Positions 36,574 to 47,549 are shown, counted from the stretch's first letter. The stretch is 64,000 bases of DNA from Actinobacteria bacterium OK074 (GCA_001298575.1 LJCV01000285.1:1-64000); one strand, 5' to 3'. Notes: generated by a model not told the origin, from the sequence alone. Made by a program: numbers and translations.

Positions 36574-39282
36574 ATGGAACCGACCGAGAGCGCCGCTCCG
36601 GACGCACCGCTGCCCGTGCGCCGGACCTCCGGCGCACGGCGCTGGGGCGCGTCGCTGCGGACCGCCGTCCCCGTACGGCTGCGCGGCCGTGACCGTCCCG
36701 ACGGCCCCGAACCCATCTCGCGGACGGCGGACCCGGCCGACGCGGCGCACACCGCCGACGAGACGCACACCGCCGCGGGCAACGCGGCCGAGGCGGCGGA
36801 GATCGGCAGAGCCTGGACCACCGGGCCCGCGGTCGCGTCCGCCGCGGACGGCGCGCTCGCGGGCTTCGAGGGCGCGCACGCGGGTTTCGAAGGGCACTTC
36901 GCGCTGCCCCCGGCGGGCCGCCTCGCGCAGCCGTCGGCCGCCGACGGCCACGAGGCGCGGGCCGGGCAACTGCGGGGCGCCGAGTCCCCCGCGACCGGCG
37001 CGAGACGCTTCGGCTGCGACCGGTTCGTCCGCTGGGCGGGCGGTGAGCGGCGGGGCGGGGCCCAACTCCCCGCGGGCACCGGCCGATCGCTGCGGGGCAG
37101 CGGCGCCGCGATCCTCGGCAACGGCACCACCGACACCCCCGGCCCCGCCACCGGCGCCGGTACAGGCCCCGCGCCCCTCGGCGTCGGGCCTTCTTCCTAC
37201 GTGGCCGCGGGCGGCGCCGGACTGCCGGTGCTGCCCGGCCACGACCACGACCACGAACGGCACATGAGCTGGCCCGCGCTGCCCGCCGCCGTCGTCGCGT
37301 CCGCCGGGTTCGTGCTCGGCGCCGGGTTCTTCCGCGCGTTCAACGGCGACCACGCGCTCTTCCCGTCCGGCACGGTCGGCTGGGCGCTCGCGCTGCTCAC
37401 CGGCGTCATCGTCGGGCACCTCGTCGCGCTGGGCCGTTCCCGCTGGTGGGGCGGCACCGGCTCCGGCGCCGCCCTCACCCTCGCCGTCCTGCTGCTCTAC
37501 GGCTGGGTGTCGGCCGGCATGGTCAGCCTCACCGTCGTCGTCCTCGTCGGCATCGCCCGGCGCAGCCGCTGGCGGCAGGGCATCCTTCAGGGCGCGGTCG
37601 ACATCCTCGGCATCGCCGCCGGTGCCGTCGTCCTCGCGGTGTTCGAACGGGTGCCGTCCGTCGAGCGGCCCTGGAACCCCGAGACCTGGACCTTCTACAC
37701 CGCCCCCGTGGTCGTCCTCGCCGCCACCGCGTACCTCGCCGTCACCCGCTGCCTGCTGTGGTACCTGTCCTCGCCGCCCGGCGGCGGGCTGCCCACGGTG
37801 GCCCGCACCGCCCTCGTCAGACAGGGGCTGCTGGCCGGTGCGCTGCTCGGCATCACCCCGCTGATCTGCGTGGTCGCCGTCGCCGAGCCGATCCTGCTGC
37901 CGCTGTTCGCCGTGCCCCTCATCGCCCTCGACTCCACCCTGTGGATGGCCCGCATCCGGGCCGAGGAGCAGTTGCGCGACCCGCTCACCGGCCTGCACAA
38001 CCGGCAGTGGCTCCTGGAACGCACCTGGACGGCGCTCGACGACGCCGAACGCATCGGCGCCCGCTCCGCCCTGATGCTGATCGACCTCGACCGCTTCCGC
38101 TCCGTCAACGACACCCTCGGCCACCTCGCCGGCGACCGGCTGCTCCTCCAGATAGCCGAACGGCTGCGGCTCGCACTGCCGCGCGGCGCGGAGGCGGCCC
38201 GGCTCGGCGGGGACGAGTTCGCCGTGTTACTGCCGGTCGCCGACTCCGCCACCTCCGCCGCGCGCGTCGCCCGGGGCCTCGTCGCCGCGCTCGGTTCCCC
38301 GCTCGACCTCGACGGGCTCACCCTCGTCCTGGAGGCCAGCGCGGGCGTCGCCGTCTACCCCGAACACGCCCTCGACGCCGAAGGGTTGCTGCGCCGGGCC
38401 GACGTCGCGATGTACCAGGCGAAACGGGACCGCACCGGCGTCGAGGTGTACGAGTCGAAGCGGGACTCGAACACACCGGACCGGCTCGGGCTGCTCGGTG
38501 ACCTGCGGCGGGCGCTCGACGCGCACGAGGTGGAGTTGCACTACCAGCCGAAGGTCCGCTTCGACGGGCAGGTCGCCGGGCTGGAGGCGCTCGTACGGTG
38601 GGTGCATCCGGAGCGGGGGAAGGTGCCGCCGGACGAGTTCATAGCGATAGCCGAGTCCTCCGGGCTGATGCCGCACCTCACCGAGTACGTGCTGGAGACC
38701 GCGCTCGGGCAGGTCGCCAAGTGGCGGGCGCAGGGGCTGCACGTGCCCGTCGCGGTCAACGTGTCGCCGCGCGACGTGCACACCCCCGGGTTCGCGGGCG
38801 CGGTGGCCGCGCGGCTGGCGCGGCACGGGGTGCCCGCCGGGTCGCTCCAGCTGGAGATCACCGAACATGTGCTGCTCGAAGACCCGCAGCGCGCCGCGGA
38901 CACCCTCGCGGGGCTGACCGGGCACGGGGTGAAGATGTCGCTCGACGACTTCGGGACCGGGTACTCGTCCCTCGTTCATCTACGACGGCTGCCGGTCAGT
39001 GAGCTGAAGATCGACCGGTCGTTCGTGGCACGGCTCGCGGTGGACAACGAGGACGCGGAGATCGTGCGCTGCACGGTGGATCTCGCGCACTCGCTGGGGT
39101 TGCTGGTGGTGGCGGAGGGTGTCGAGGACGACGAGACGTGGGAGCGGTTGCGGGACCTGGGGTGTGATGCGGTGCAGGGATGGTTGGTGGCTGCCGCCAT
39201 GCCGCCCGAGGAGACCACTGCGTGGTTGCGGGCTCGGGGGTCTCGGGGGTGGCAGCGGGTGCGTGTGGCGGCGGACGAGTAG
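36574..39282 (+). CDS. rmdB: Membrane GGDEF-EAL protein, RmdB-like c-di-GMP enzyme
   Basis: A 902-residue composite protein. Residues 1-235 are Ala/Gly/Pro-rich and probably disordered, 240-450 hold the membrane spans, then GGDEF and EAL domains follow. GGDEF is intact at residues 545-549, and EAL is intact at 670-672 with LDDFGTGYSS. The start ATG at 36574 has GAGAGGGACG upstream; the frame is open to 36346 but lacks coding character. In S. coelicolor the RmdB protein of this type and locus is a c-di-GMP phosphodiesterase needed for normal development. A TTA leucine codon (38227-38229) just after GGDEF makes translation dependent on the bldA tRNA. The symbol is given from architecture and remembered synteny. 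Confidence 0.88.
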   Translation: MEPTESAAPDAPLPVRRTSGARRWGASLRTAVPVRLRGRDRPDGPEPISRTADPADAAHTADETHTAAGNAAEAAEIGRAWTTGPAVASAADGALAGFEGAHAGFEGHFALPPAGRLAQPSAADGHEARAGQLRGAESPATGARRFGCDRFVRWAGGERRGGAQLPAGTGRSLRGSGAAILGNGTTDTPGPATGAGTGPAPLGVGPSSYVAAGGAGLPVLPGHDHDHERHMSWPALPAAVVASAGFVLGAGFFRAFNGDHALFPSGTVGWALALLTGVIVGHLVALGRSRWWGGTGSGAALTLAVLLLYGWVSAGMVSLTVVVLVGIARRSRWRQGILQGAVDILGIAAGAVVLAVFERVPSVERPWNPETWTFYTAPVVVLAATAYLAVTRCLLWYLSSPPGGGLPTVARTALVRQGLLAGALLGITPLICVVAVAEPILLPLFAVPLIALDSTLWMARIRAEEQLRDPLTGLHNRQWLLERTWTALDDAERIGARSALMLIDLDRFRSVNDTLGHLAGDRLLLQIAERLRLALPRGAEAARLGGDEFAVLLPVADSATSAARVARGLVAALGSPLDLDGLTLVLEASAGVAVYPEHALDAEGLLRRADVAMYQAKRDRTGVEVYESKRDSNTPDRLGLLGDLRRALDAHEVELHYQPKVRFDGQVAGLEALVRWVHPERGKVPPDEFIAIAESSGLMPHLTEYVLETALGQVAKWRAQGLHVPVAVNVSPRDVHTPGFAGAVAARLARHGVPAGSLQLEITEHVLLEDPQRAADTLAGLTGHGVKMSLDDFGTGYSSLVHLRRLPVSELKIDRSFVARLAVDNEDAEIVRCTVDLAHSLGLLVVAEGVEDDETWERLRDLGCDAVQGWLVAAAMPPEETTAWLRARGSRGWQRVRVAADE

Positions 39283-39300
39283 TTCGCCCACCCGCGCCCG

Positions 39301-39447
39301 CCCGATCGGTTGCGTTGCCGGCGAACCCCCTCCCGTGGGGGAACCTCGCCGTCGGCGGCTGCGGGTCAGAGACTTTTCCCACCCAGCCCGCCCGATCGGT
39401 TTGGTCTCAGGCAGGAGCTCCCCGTGGGGGGTTCTCGCCGTCGGCGG
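39301..39447. repeat. Imperfect tandem repeat, period about 90 bp
   Basis: CCCGATCGGT occurs at 39301 and 39391, and CTCGCCGTCGGCGG at 39345 and 39434, so two copies of a unit of about 90 bp lie head to tail. Each copy also has a C/G-run hairpin in the middle. The repeat occupies most of the gap before gatC and includes no coding frame. Confidence 0.7.
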
Positions 39448-39572
39448 CCGGCCGTCACCGACCGCGTGCCCGCCCGGCCAAACCAATACGCGGGAAACCG
39501 TTTAACGGCAACCCCGCCCCGCCCCCTAGGATTGGCCCCAAACCACACTCACTCACCCCAGAGGATCGCTGC

Positions 39573-39869
39573 ATGCCTGGCATTACGCGCGAGGAGGTCG
39601 CCCACCTCGCCCGGCTGGCGCGTCTGGAGCTGAAGCCCGAAGAGCTCGAACACTTCGCGGGACAGCTGGACGACATCATCGGCGCGGTCGCCCGCGTCAG
39701 CGAGGTCGCCGACCAAGACGTGCCGCCGACCTCGCACCCGCTGCCGCTGACCAACGTCATGCGGCCGGACGAGGTCCGCCCGTCGCTCACCCCCGAGCAG
39801 GCGCTCTCCGGCGCCCCCGCCCAGGAGCAGCAGCGTTTCAAGGTGCCGCAGATCCTGGGGGAGGAGTAA
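39573..39869 (+). CDS. gatC: Glutamyl/aspartyl-tRNA amidotransferase subunit C
   Basis: Small stabilising subunit of the GatCAB enzyme that amidates misacylated Glu-tRNA(Gln) and Asp-tRNA(Asn). It has 98 residues: EEVAHLARLARLELKPEELE is the conserved start, and NVMRPDEVRPSLTPEQAL the conserved end. The ATG at 39573 follows AGAGGATCG. It precedes gatA by 6 bp. Confidence 0.96.
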   Translation: MPGITREEVAHLARLARLELKPEELEHFAGQLDDIIGAVARVSEVADQDVPPTSHPLPLTNVMRPDEVRPSLTPEQALSGAPAQEQQRFKVPQILGEE

Positions 39870-39875
39870 GAAATC

Positions 39876-41374
<1,499 letters not shown>

Positions 41375-41378
<4 letters not shown>

Positions 41379-41617
41379 CCAAGGCACTGTCGAAGGCCAA
41401 GGACTTCAAGAAGTCCAAGTCCGGTACGTACGTGTCCATCGCCACCACCGCCGTCGGCGCGTTCGGTGTCGCCAAGCGCATCAGGAAGGCCCGCGCCGAG
41501 CAGGACACGCTGCGGCTGATCGACGCCACCGTGGCCGCCGTCGGCATCGTCACCGGCCTCGCCATCCTGTACCGCGAACTGAAGCGGCTGGGCGACGACG
41601 ACGTCCTGCTGGGCTGA
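41375..41617 (+). CDS. Small conserved protein between gatA and gatB
   Basis: An 80-residue protein starting at a GTG overlapping the gatA stop by 4 bp and ending 15 bp before gatB. It has a basic N-terminus (TKALSKAKDFKKSKS), a possible first span (YVSIATTAVGAFG), a basic middle and a second hydrophobic stretch (ATVAAVGIVTGLAILY). No known domain. Translational coupling puts it in the Gat operon, but a role in the amidotransferase is not shown. Confidence 0.7.
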
Positions 41618-41632
41618 GAGGGAAGTTTCACC

Positions 41633-43147
41633 GTGACCACCACGACCGAACTGGAGTCGTACGAGGACGCCCTGGCGTCGTACGACCCCGTCATGGGCCT
41701 TGAGGTCCATGTCGAACTCGGCACCAAGACCAAGATGTTCTGCGGGTGTTCGACCGAGCTGGGCGCCGAGCCCAACTCGCAGTCCTGCCCGGTCTGCCTC
41801 GGCCTGCCCGGCGCGCTCCCGGTCGTCAACGCGATCGGCGTCGAGTCCGCGATCAAGATCGGCCTCGCGCTGAACTGCGAGATCGCCGAGTGGTGCCGCT
41901 TCGCCCGGAAGAACTACTTCTATCCGGACATGCCGAAGAACTTCCAGACCTCCCAGTACGACGAGCCGATCGCCTTCAACGGCTATCTGGACGTCCAGTT
42001 GGAGGACGGCGAGACCTTCCGGGTGCAGATCGAGCGCGCCCACATGGAGGAGGACACCGGCAAGTCGCTGCACGTCGGCGGCGCGACGGGCCGGATCCAC
42101 GGCGCCTCGCACTCGCTGCTCGACTACAACCGGGCCGGCATCCCGCTCATCGAGATCGTCACCAAGCCGATCGAGGGTGCGGGGGAGCGTGCGCCCGAGG
42201 TCGCCAAGGCGTACGTCGCCGAGCTGCGCGAGCTGATCAAGGCGCTCGGTGTCTCGGAAGCCCGCATGGAGCAGGGGCAGATGCGCTGCGACGTGAACCT
42301 GTCGCTGCGCCCGCACGGCCGGGAGAAGTTCGGCACCCGGAGCGAGACCAAGAACGTCAACTCCCTCCGCTCCGTGGAGCGTGCGGCCCGCTTCGAGATC
42401 CAGCGGCACGCCGCCGTGCTGAACGCGGGCGGCATCATCGTCCAGGAGACCCGGCACTTCCACGAGGACACGGGGTCCACCACCTCGGGCCGCGTGAAGG
42501 AAGAGGCCGAGGACTACCGCTACTTCCCCGAGCCGGACCTGGTCCCGGTGGCGCCCTCGCGCGCGTGGGTCGAGGAACTGCGCGGCGGGCTCCCGGAGTT
42601 GCCGCTGGTGCGGCGCAACCGGCTGCGCGAGGAGTGGGGCATCTCGGCGGTCGAGATGCAGGCCATCCTCAACGCCGGTGCCCTGGACCCGATCGTCGCC
42701 ACCATCGACGCGGGCGCCGACGCGGCCTCCGCGCGCAAGTGGTGGATGGGCGAACTCGCGCGCAGCGCCAACGAGTCGGGCAAGTCCCTTGACGAGCTTG
42801 CCATTTCGCCCGAGCAGGTGGCCCGGGTCTCCGCCCTGGTCACCGGCGGGGACCTGAACGACAAGCTGGCCCGGCAGGTCATCGAAGGCGTCCTCGCGGG
42901 CGAGGGCACCCCGGACGAGGTCGTCGACAAGCGCGGCCTCAAGGTCGTCTCCGACGACGGCGCGCTCACCGCCGCCGTCGACGAGGCCATCGCCGGCAAC
43001 CCGGGCATCGCCGACAAGATCCGCGGCGGCAAGGTGGCCGCGGCCGGTGCGCTGGTCGGCGCGGTCATGAAGGCCACCCGCGGCCAGGCCGACGCGGCCC
43101 GCGTGAAGGAGCTGATCCTTCAGCAGCTGGGCGTCAGCGAGGGCTGA
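41633..43147 (+). CDS. gatB: Glutamyl/aspartyl-tRNA amidotransferase subunit B
   Basis: tRNA-binding and kinase subunit of GatCAB, 504 residues; activates the misacylated residue by phosphorylation. Conserved features: GLEVHVELGTKTKMFCGC (zinc ligand region), CPVCLGLPGALPV, and a C-terminal YqeY-like domain (GGKVAAAGALVGAVMK). The start is GTG at 41633 after GAGAGGGAAG. With gatC and gatA it completes the complex. Confidence 0.97.
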   Translation: MTTTTELESYEDALASYDPVMGLEVHVELGTKTKMFCGCSTELGAEPNSQSCPVCLGLPGALPVVNAIGVESAIKIGLALNCEIAEWCRFARKNYFYPDMPKNFQTSQYDEPIAFNGYLDVQLEDGETFRVQIERAHMEEDTGKSLHVGGATGRIHGASHSLLDYNRAGIPLIEIVTKPIEGAGERAPEVAKAYVAELRELIKALGVSEARMEQGQMRCDVNLSLRPHGREKFGTRSETKNVNSLRSVERAARFEIQRHAAVLNAGGIIVQETRHFHEDTGSTTSGRVKEEAEDYRYFPEPDLVPVAPSRAWVEELRGGLPELPLVRRNRLREEWGISAVEMQAILNAGALDPIVATIDAGADAASARKWWMGELARSANESGKSLDELAISPEQVARVSALVTGGDLNDKLARQVIEGVLAGEGTPDEVVDKRGLKVVSDDGALTAAVDEAIAGNPGIADKIRGGKVAAAGALVGAVMKATRGQADAARVKELILQQLGVSEG

Positions 43148-43257
43148 GCGGCACATCAGTGAACTCCCTCGGGGGAGGCGCCGGTTCACACCGGTGCCTC
43201 CCCCGGGTTCGTCGGCCTGTGCGAGGCTCTCAGGGGAAGGGGCTACGCTCGCCCGCC

Positions 43258-43581
43258 ATGAGCGCACGCCCCGACTCCGAGACCCACTCCACCGAGGCGG
43301 ACGAACTGGAGTACCAGCTGGCGCTGGAGCTGGCTCGTGTCGCCCGGCGGGCCCGGTGGATCGCCACCGGCACCGGCGCGCTGCTGGCCGCCGCCGGGCT
43401 CGCCGCGGCCGTACTGCGCGCCCTGGGCGCCGCGGGCGCGCCGGTCGCCCTCGCCTACGCGTCCGGCGCCGCCCTCTGTGCCCTGGCCGCCGTACTGGGC
43501 TCCCGCGGCCGTACCCGCAGAGCGCTGTGGCTGATGGTCGCGGGGGCGACGCTGATGGCGCTGGGCGACCAGTTCGACTGA
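43258..43581 (+). CDS. Small membrane protein
   Basis: A 107-residue protein with an acidic start (MSARPDSETHSTEADELEYQ), a coiled-coil-like segment and three hydrophobic stretches: LLAAAGLAAAVLRALG, YASGAALCALAAVLG and LWLMVAGATLMALG. The ATG at 43258 has AGGGGAAGGGG about 16 nt upstream, a rather long spacing. It lies 110 bp after gatB and may have its own promoter. No family recognised. Confidence 0.6.
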   Translation: MSARPDSETHSTEADELEYQLALELARVARRARWIATGTGALLAAAGLAAAVLRALGAAGAPVALAYASGAALCALAAVLGSRGRTRRALWLMVAGATLMALGDQFD

Positions 43582-43817
43582 TGGGTGACAGAGGTGTACG
43601 GCCGACGTGCGACAGAGTGGCCGTTACTGTCCTGTGATGTGAGTCGCAGTCCGGCCGTGGAGCCCCGAACAGGTCAAACGATCATCGGACGCCTGCGAGA
43701 GTGGCGGAACATTGCTCATGTGTTCTTTCCGGGCTTTTCAGTTCTCATGCGTTGATACGACTTCAAGTGTGACTGTTCCCGGGCAAAGATCCCAAAACCC
43801 TCCCCAGGAGCACGTCC

Positions 43818-46082
43818 GTGGCAGCCCTCGCCCGTTGGTGTGTCCAACGCCGTCTCGTCGTCGTCCTGTTGTGGCTGACCGCCCTGGCCGGGGTCACCGT
43901 CGCCGCGGCCGTCACGGGATCCGCGTACTCCAACGACTACGAGGCCCCCGGCACCGAGTCCGGCCGCGCCGCCCGGCTGCTCGCGGACGGGTTCCCGCGG
44001 CTCGGCGGCGACAGCGACACCGTCGTCTGGCACACCGACCGCGGCACCGTGCGCGCCGCCGCCGTCGAAGAGACCATGACCCGCACCCTCGACGACATCG
44101 CCGCCCTGCCCGGCATCGCCGCCGTCACCGGCCCCTACGAGGACACCGGCGCCTACGACGGCAGCGGCGCCGCCCGGATCAGCGCCGACGGCCGGACCGC
44201 GTACGCGACCGTGACCTTCTACGAACCCGCCGAGGACGTCTCCAAGGCCGACGCCGAGGCCGTCGTCCGGACCGCGAAGGCCGCCGCGGGCGACGGGCTG
44301 CGGGTCGAACTCGGCGGCAGCGCCGTCGCGCTCACCGAACCCGCCGGCGGGCATCTCGCCGAGGCGGTCGGCGTGGCCGTAGCCGCCGTGGTGCTCTTCC
44401 TCGCCTTCGGGTCGCTCACCGCCAGCCTGCTGCCGATCGCGACCGCGCTCACCGGCGTCGGCACCGCGTACGCGGGGATCTCGCTGCTCGGGCACGCCAT
44501 GACCGTCGCCGACTTCGCGCCCGTGCTCGGGCTGCTCGTCGGGCTCGGTGTCGGCATCGACTACGCGCTGTTCATCGTGACCCGGCACCGGCGCGGCCTC
44601 AAACGCGGCCTGAGTACGACGGAGGCGGCGGTCGACGCGGTGACCACCACCGGGCGCGCGGTGGTGTTCGCGGGTGCGACGGTGTGCATCGCGCTGCTCG
44701 GACTGTTCATCCTGCGGCTGGGGTTCCTCAACGGCGTCGCGGTCGCCGCCTCGCTGACGGTGGTGCTCACCGTCGCCGCCGCCGTGACCCTGCTGCCCGC
44801 CCTGCTGTCGTTCATCGGCCCGCGCGCGCTCAGCCGCCGCGAACGCCGCCGTCTGCTCGAACACGGGCCCGAACCCGAGGTGGCCGCCGGGCTCGCCGCC
44901 CGCTGGTCCGCGTTCGTCGAACGGCACCCCAGGAAGCTCGGCGCGCTCGCCCTCGTCGTCATGACCGCCCTCGCCCTGCCCACCCTCGCCCTCCACCTCG
45001 GCACCTCCGACCAGGGCAACGACCCGAAGACCGCCACCACCCGGCAGGCGTACGACCTGCTCGCGGACGGCTTCGGGCCCGGCGTCAACGGCCCGCTGAC
45101 GCTGGTCACGCGCGTGAGCGGGGCCGAGGACCGGCTCGCCCTCGACAATCTCGACGGCGTCCTGAAGGCCACCGCGGACGTCGCCTCGGTGACCCCGGTG
45201 ACCTACGCGGGCGACGGCTCGGTCGCCTGCCTCACCGTCGTCCCGGCCTCCGCCCCGCAGTCCGCGGCCACCAGCGACCTCGTCCGGCGGCTGCGCGCCG
45301 AGGTGCTGCCGCGGGCCGAGTCCGGCACCTCGCTCGACCTCGCCGTCGGCGGGGTCACGGCGAGCTACGACGACTTCGCGGAGGTGATCGTGGGCAAACT
45401 CCCGCTCTTCGTGGGCGTGGTGATCGCGCTGGGCTGCGTCCTGCTGCTGCTCGCCTTCCGGTCGGTCGGCATTCCGCTGAAGGCCGCCGCCATGAACGTC
45501 ACCGCGGTCGCCGCCGCGTTCGGGGTCGTGGTGGTGATCTTCCAGTGGGGCTGGGGCGGCGACCTGCTCGGCCTCGGGCGCGCGGGCCCGATCGAACCCT
45601 TCCTGCCCGTGATCATGGTCTCGGTCCTCTTCGGGCTCTCCATGGACTACCAGGTGTTCCTGGTCGGCCGGATGTACGAGGAGTGGCTGGAGACCGGCGA
45701 CAACCGGCGGGCGGTGCGCGTCGGCCTCGCCGAGACCGGCCGGGTCATCAACTCCGCCGCCGTCATCATGATCTCCGTCTTCCTCGCCTTCGTCCTCAGC
45801 GGCGACCGCGTCATCGCCATGTTCGGCATCGCGCTGGCCGCCGCCGTCGCCCTGGACGCGTTCGTCCTGCGCACGCTCCTCGTGCCCGCCCTCATGCACC
45901 TGCTGGGCGGCGCCAACTGGTGGCTGCCGGGCTGGCTGGAGCGCCGCCTCCCGCGCATCAGCATCGAGCCGCCCGAGTGCCGCGCCGCCCATGAGAGGCT
46001 CACCGACGTCGTAAAAGAAGTCGTAGGGGAACTGGATCCGGGGGAGGAGCAGGCGCGGAATGTACGCGACGTCTCTGGGTGA
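43818..46082 (+). CDS. MMPL-family membrane transporter
   Basis: RND-superfamily exporter, 754 residues, built of two repeats, each with one span, a large external loop and a five-span bundle. Characteristic motifs are GLGVGIDYALFIVTRHR in the first half and FGLSMDYQVFLVGRMYEEW in the second. MMPL proteins export lipids or siderophores in mycobacteria; the substrate here is unknown. GTG start at 43818 after CCAGGAGCACG. The end overlaps the acetyltransferase gene by 23 bp. Confidence 0.93.
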   Translation: MAALARWCVQRRLVVVLLWLTALAGVTVAAAVTGSAYSNDYEAPGTESGRAARLLADGFPRLGGDSDTVVWHTDRGTVRAAAVEETMTRTLDDIAALPGIAAVTGPYEDTGAYDGSGAARISADGRTAYATVTFYEPAEDVSKADAEAVVRTAKAAAGDGLRVELGGSAVALTEPAGGHLAEAVGVAVAAVVLFLAFGSLTASLLPIATALTGVGTAYAGISLLGHAMTVADFAPVLGLLVGLGVGIDYALFIVTRHRRGLKRGLSTTEAAVDAVTTTGRAVVFAGATVCIALLGLFILRLGFLNGVAVAASLTVVLTVAAAVTLLPALLSFIGPRALSRRERRRLLEHGPEPEVAAGLAARWSAFVERHPRKLGALALVVMTALALPTLALHLGTSDQGNDPKTATTRQAYDLLADGFGPGVNGPLTLVTRVSGAEDRLALDNLDGVLKATADVASVTPVTYAGDGSVACLTVVPASAPQSAATSDLVRRLRAEVLPRAESGTSLDLAVGGVTASYDDFAEVIVGKLPLFVGVVIALGCVLLLLAFRSVGIPLKAAAMNVTAVAAAFGVVVVIFQWGWGGDLLGLGRAGPIEPFLPVIMVSVLFGLSMDYQVFLVGRMYEEWLETGDNRRAVRVGLAETGRVINSAAVIMISVFLAFVLSGDRVIAMFGIALAAAVALDAFVLRTLLVPALMHLLGGANWWLPGWLERRLPRISIEPPECRAAHERLTDVVKEVVGELDPGEEQARNVRDVSG

Positions 46083-46632
46083 GGACGGGGCCGGGCTGCG
46101 GCCGCTGGAGCTGTGGCACGCGGCGGACGTGCTGGCCAACATCGACCGGGGGCGCGAGTTCATCGGCCGGTACATCGGGCTGGCGGACGCGGTGGTGGAC
46201 CTCGACTCGGCCCGCGCGTGGGTGCGGTCGTACGCCGACAAACGGGCCACCGACACGGGCGGCCTGCACGGCCTGTGGCTGGAGGGGAAGCTGGTGGGCG
46301 GGCTGCTGTTCCGCGTCTGGGACACCCCGAGCGGCAATTGCGAGGCGGGCTGCTGGCTGGAGCCCTCGGCGGCCGGGCGCGGACTGGTCACGCGCGGGAT
46401 GCGGGTCCTGCTCGACTGGGCGTTCGAGGAGCGCGGCATGCACCGCGTCGAGTGGCAGGCGGCGGCGGAGAACGGGGCGAGCATCGCGGTGGCCCGCCGG
46501 CTGGGCATGACGAAGGAAGGGGTACTGCGCCAGGTTCACCCCCACCGGGGCGTGCGGCACGACGTAGAAGTATGGTCGGTGCTCGCGCCTGAGTGGCGTG
46601 AGGCGGGCGGCACGCGCGCGCGTGAGGCGTGA
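46060..46632 (+). CDS. GNAT-family N-acetyltransferase (RimJ/RimL type)
   Basis: A 190-residue acetyltransferase. RPLELWHAADVL, FRVWDTPSGNCEAGCWLEP and RGLVTRGMRVLLDWAFEERG followed by RVEWQAAAENGASIAVARRL are typical of RimJ/RimL proteins, which acetylate ribosomal or other N-termini or small amines. ATG at 46060 inside the end of the MMPL gene, with GGGGGAGGAG upstream. Translational coupling suggests the two act in one process, but no substrate is known. Confidence 0.9.
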   Translation: MYATSLGEDGAGLRPLELWHAADVLANIDRGREFIGRYIGLADAVVDLDSARAWVRSYADKRATDTGGLHGLWLEGKLVGGLLFRVWDTPSGNCEAGCWLEPSAAGRGLVTRGMRVLLDWAFEERGMHRVEWQAAAENGASIAVARRLGMTKEGVLRQVHPHRGVRHDVEVWSVLAPEWREAGGTRAREA

Positions 46633-46713
46633 AAAACGCGCGACCTGTGAAGGCCGTACCGCTCACAGCGAACATTAAGAGACCTCTCAGACGGGATCCG
46701 TACGGTGCGGGCT

Positions 46714-47322
46714 ATGGGAACCAAGACAGTTGACGAGGCCGGGTCAGAGACCGGCGCCGAGGAAAAGCGCGACCCGAAGGCGGCGGACGTCACCAAGGCC
46801 GACACCGACGAGGTGACGGAGACGGAGACGGAAGCCACCGCGGAGGGTACCGAGGCCACCGCCGAGGACGAGGACGACGACGTCCTGGAGGCGTGGGACG
46901 AGTCCGACGGGCCGGTCAAGGAAGGCCCCTCCGGCGTCGGCCAGGGCGCCGCCGCGGTCGTCGCCGCCGTACTGGGCTTCGTGTCGCTGAGCGGCAGCTG
47001 GATCGGCACGATCGCCGGTGACCGCGAGCAGCTCGAGGGCCAGCTGGGGACCTCGTCCACGGCGAGCGTCGCGACCCAGATCAAGGAGGTCTACGGCGAC
47101 GCGTGGCACGCCACCGCGGTCGCCGGCGGCGTCTTCGCGCTGATCGCGCTGCTCGTGGGCGTGGCCGTGCTGGTGCGTCCCGCGTTCGGGGCGCCCGGCA
47201 AGCCGCAGGAGAACTGGATCAAGTCGGTCGCGTGGGGCGGCATCGCCCTCGGCGTGATCGGTCTGCTCCTGGCCGTCGCGAAGTTCAGCGACATCATCAT
47301 GGGTCTGCCGTCCGCCAGTTGA
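46714..47322 (+). CDS. Acidic membrane protein, unknown function
   Basis: A 202-residue protein. The first 80 residues are a low-complexity acidic tail (many Glu, Asp, Thr, Ala), then three hydrophobic segments (AAAVVAAVLGFVSLSG, GGVFALIALLVGVAVLV, GGIALGVIGLLLAVAKF). Start is ATG at 46714; a GTG three codons earlier is possible. Long palindrome downstream. No family recognised. Confidence 0.7.
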   Translation: MGTKTVDEAGSETGAEEKRDPKAADVTKADTDEVTETETEATAEGTEATAEDEDDDVLEAWDESDGPVKEGPSGVGQGAAAVVAAVLGFVSLSGSWIGTIAGDREQLEGQLGTSSTASVATQIKEVYGDAWHATAVAGGVFALIALLVGVAVLVRPAFGAPGKPQENWIKSVAWGGIALGVIGLLLAVAKFSDIIMGLPSAS

Positions 47323-47357
47323 GGCACCGCCCGGACCTGGGCGGCCCCGAGCCTTCT

Positions 47358-47408
47358 GAGGGGCCTTAGACCGGCCGTACGCGTCGTACGGCCGGTCTAA
47401 GGCCCCTC
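47358..47408. terminator. Terminator-like perfect palindrome, 24-bp arms
   Basis: Two 24-bp arms (47358-47381 and 47385-47408) are perfectly complementary around the triplet CGT. Each arm contains GGCCTTAGACCGGCC. A further partial copy of the arm end (TTAAGGCCCCTC) follows near 47417. The gap lies between same-strand genes; a stem of this strength should stop transcription. Confidence 0.8.
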
Positions 47409-47549
47409 ACGCATGTCTTAAGGCCCCTCCCACGCGCGTGAGATGCGGCAGTCGCCCGATGCGGCGCACCCCTCTGGGAGACGAGAGTCGGGGCAACGCG
47501 GCGAACGGCGCCGCGGCAGGCTCGTCACGAGGGACACGAGGGACACGCC

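Noticed and set aside
43716..46508. Very long open frames antisense to the MMPL transporter, and similar ones antisense to the LuxR regulator, oppF/M1 peptidase, ligA and the cdgC-like gene
   Set aside because: High GC leaves antisense frames open; their composition is repetitive Gly/Arg/Ala/His/Asp, with no family motifs, and the sense strand encodes clear conserved proteins.
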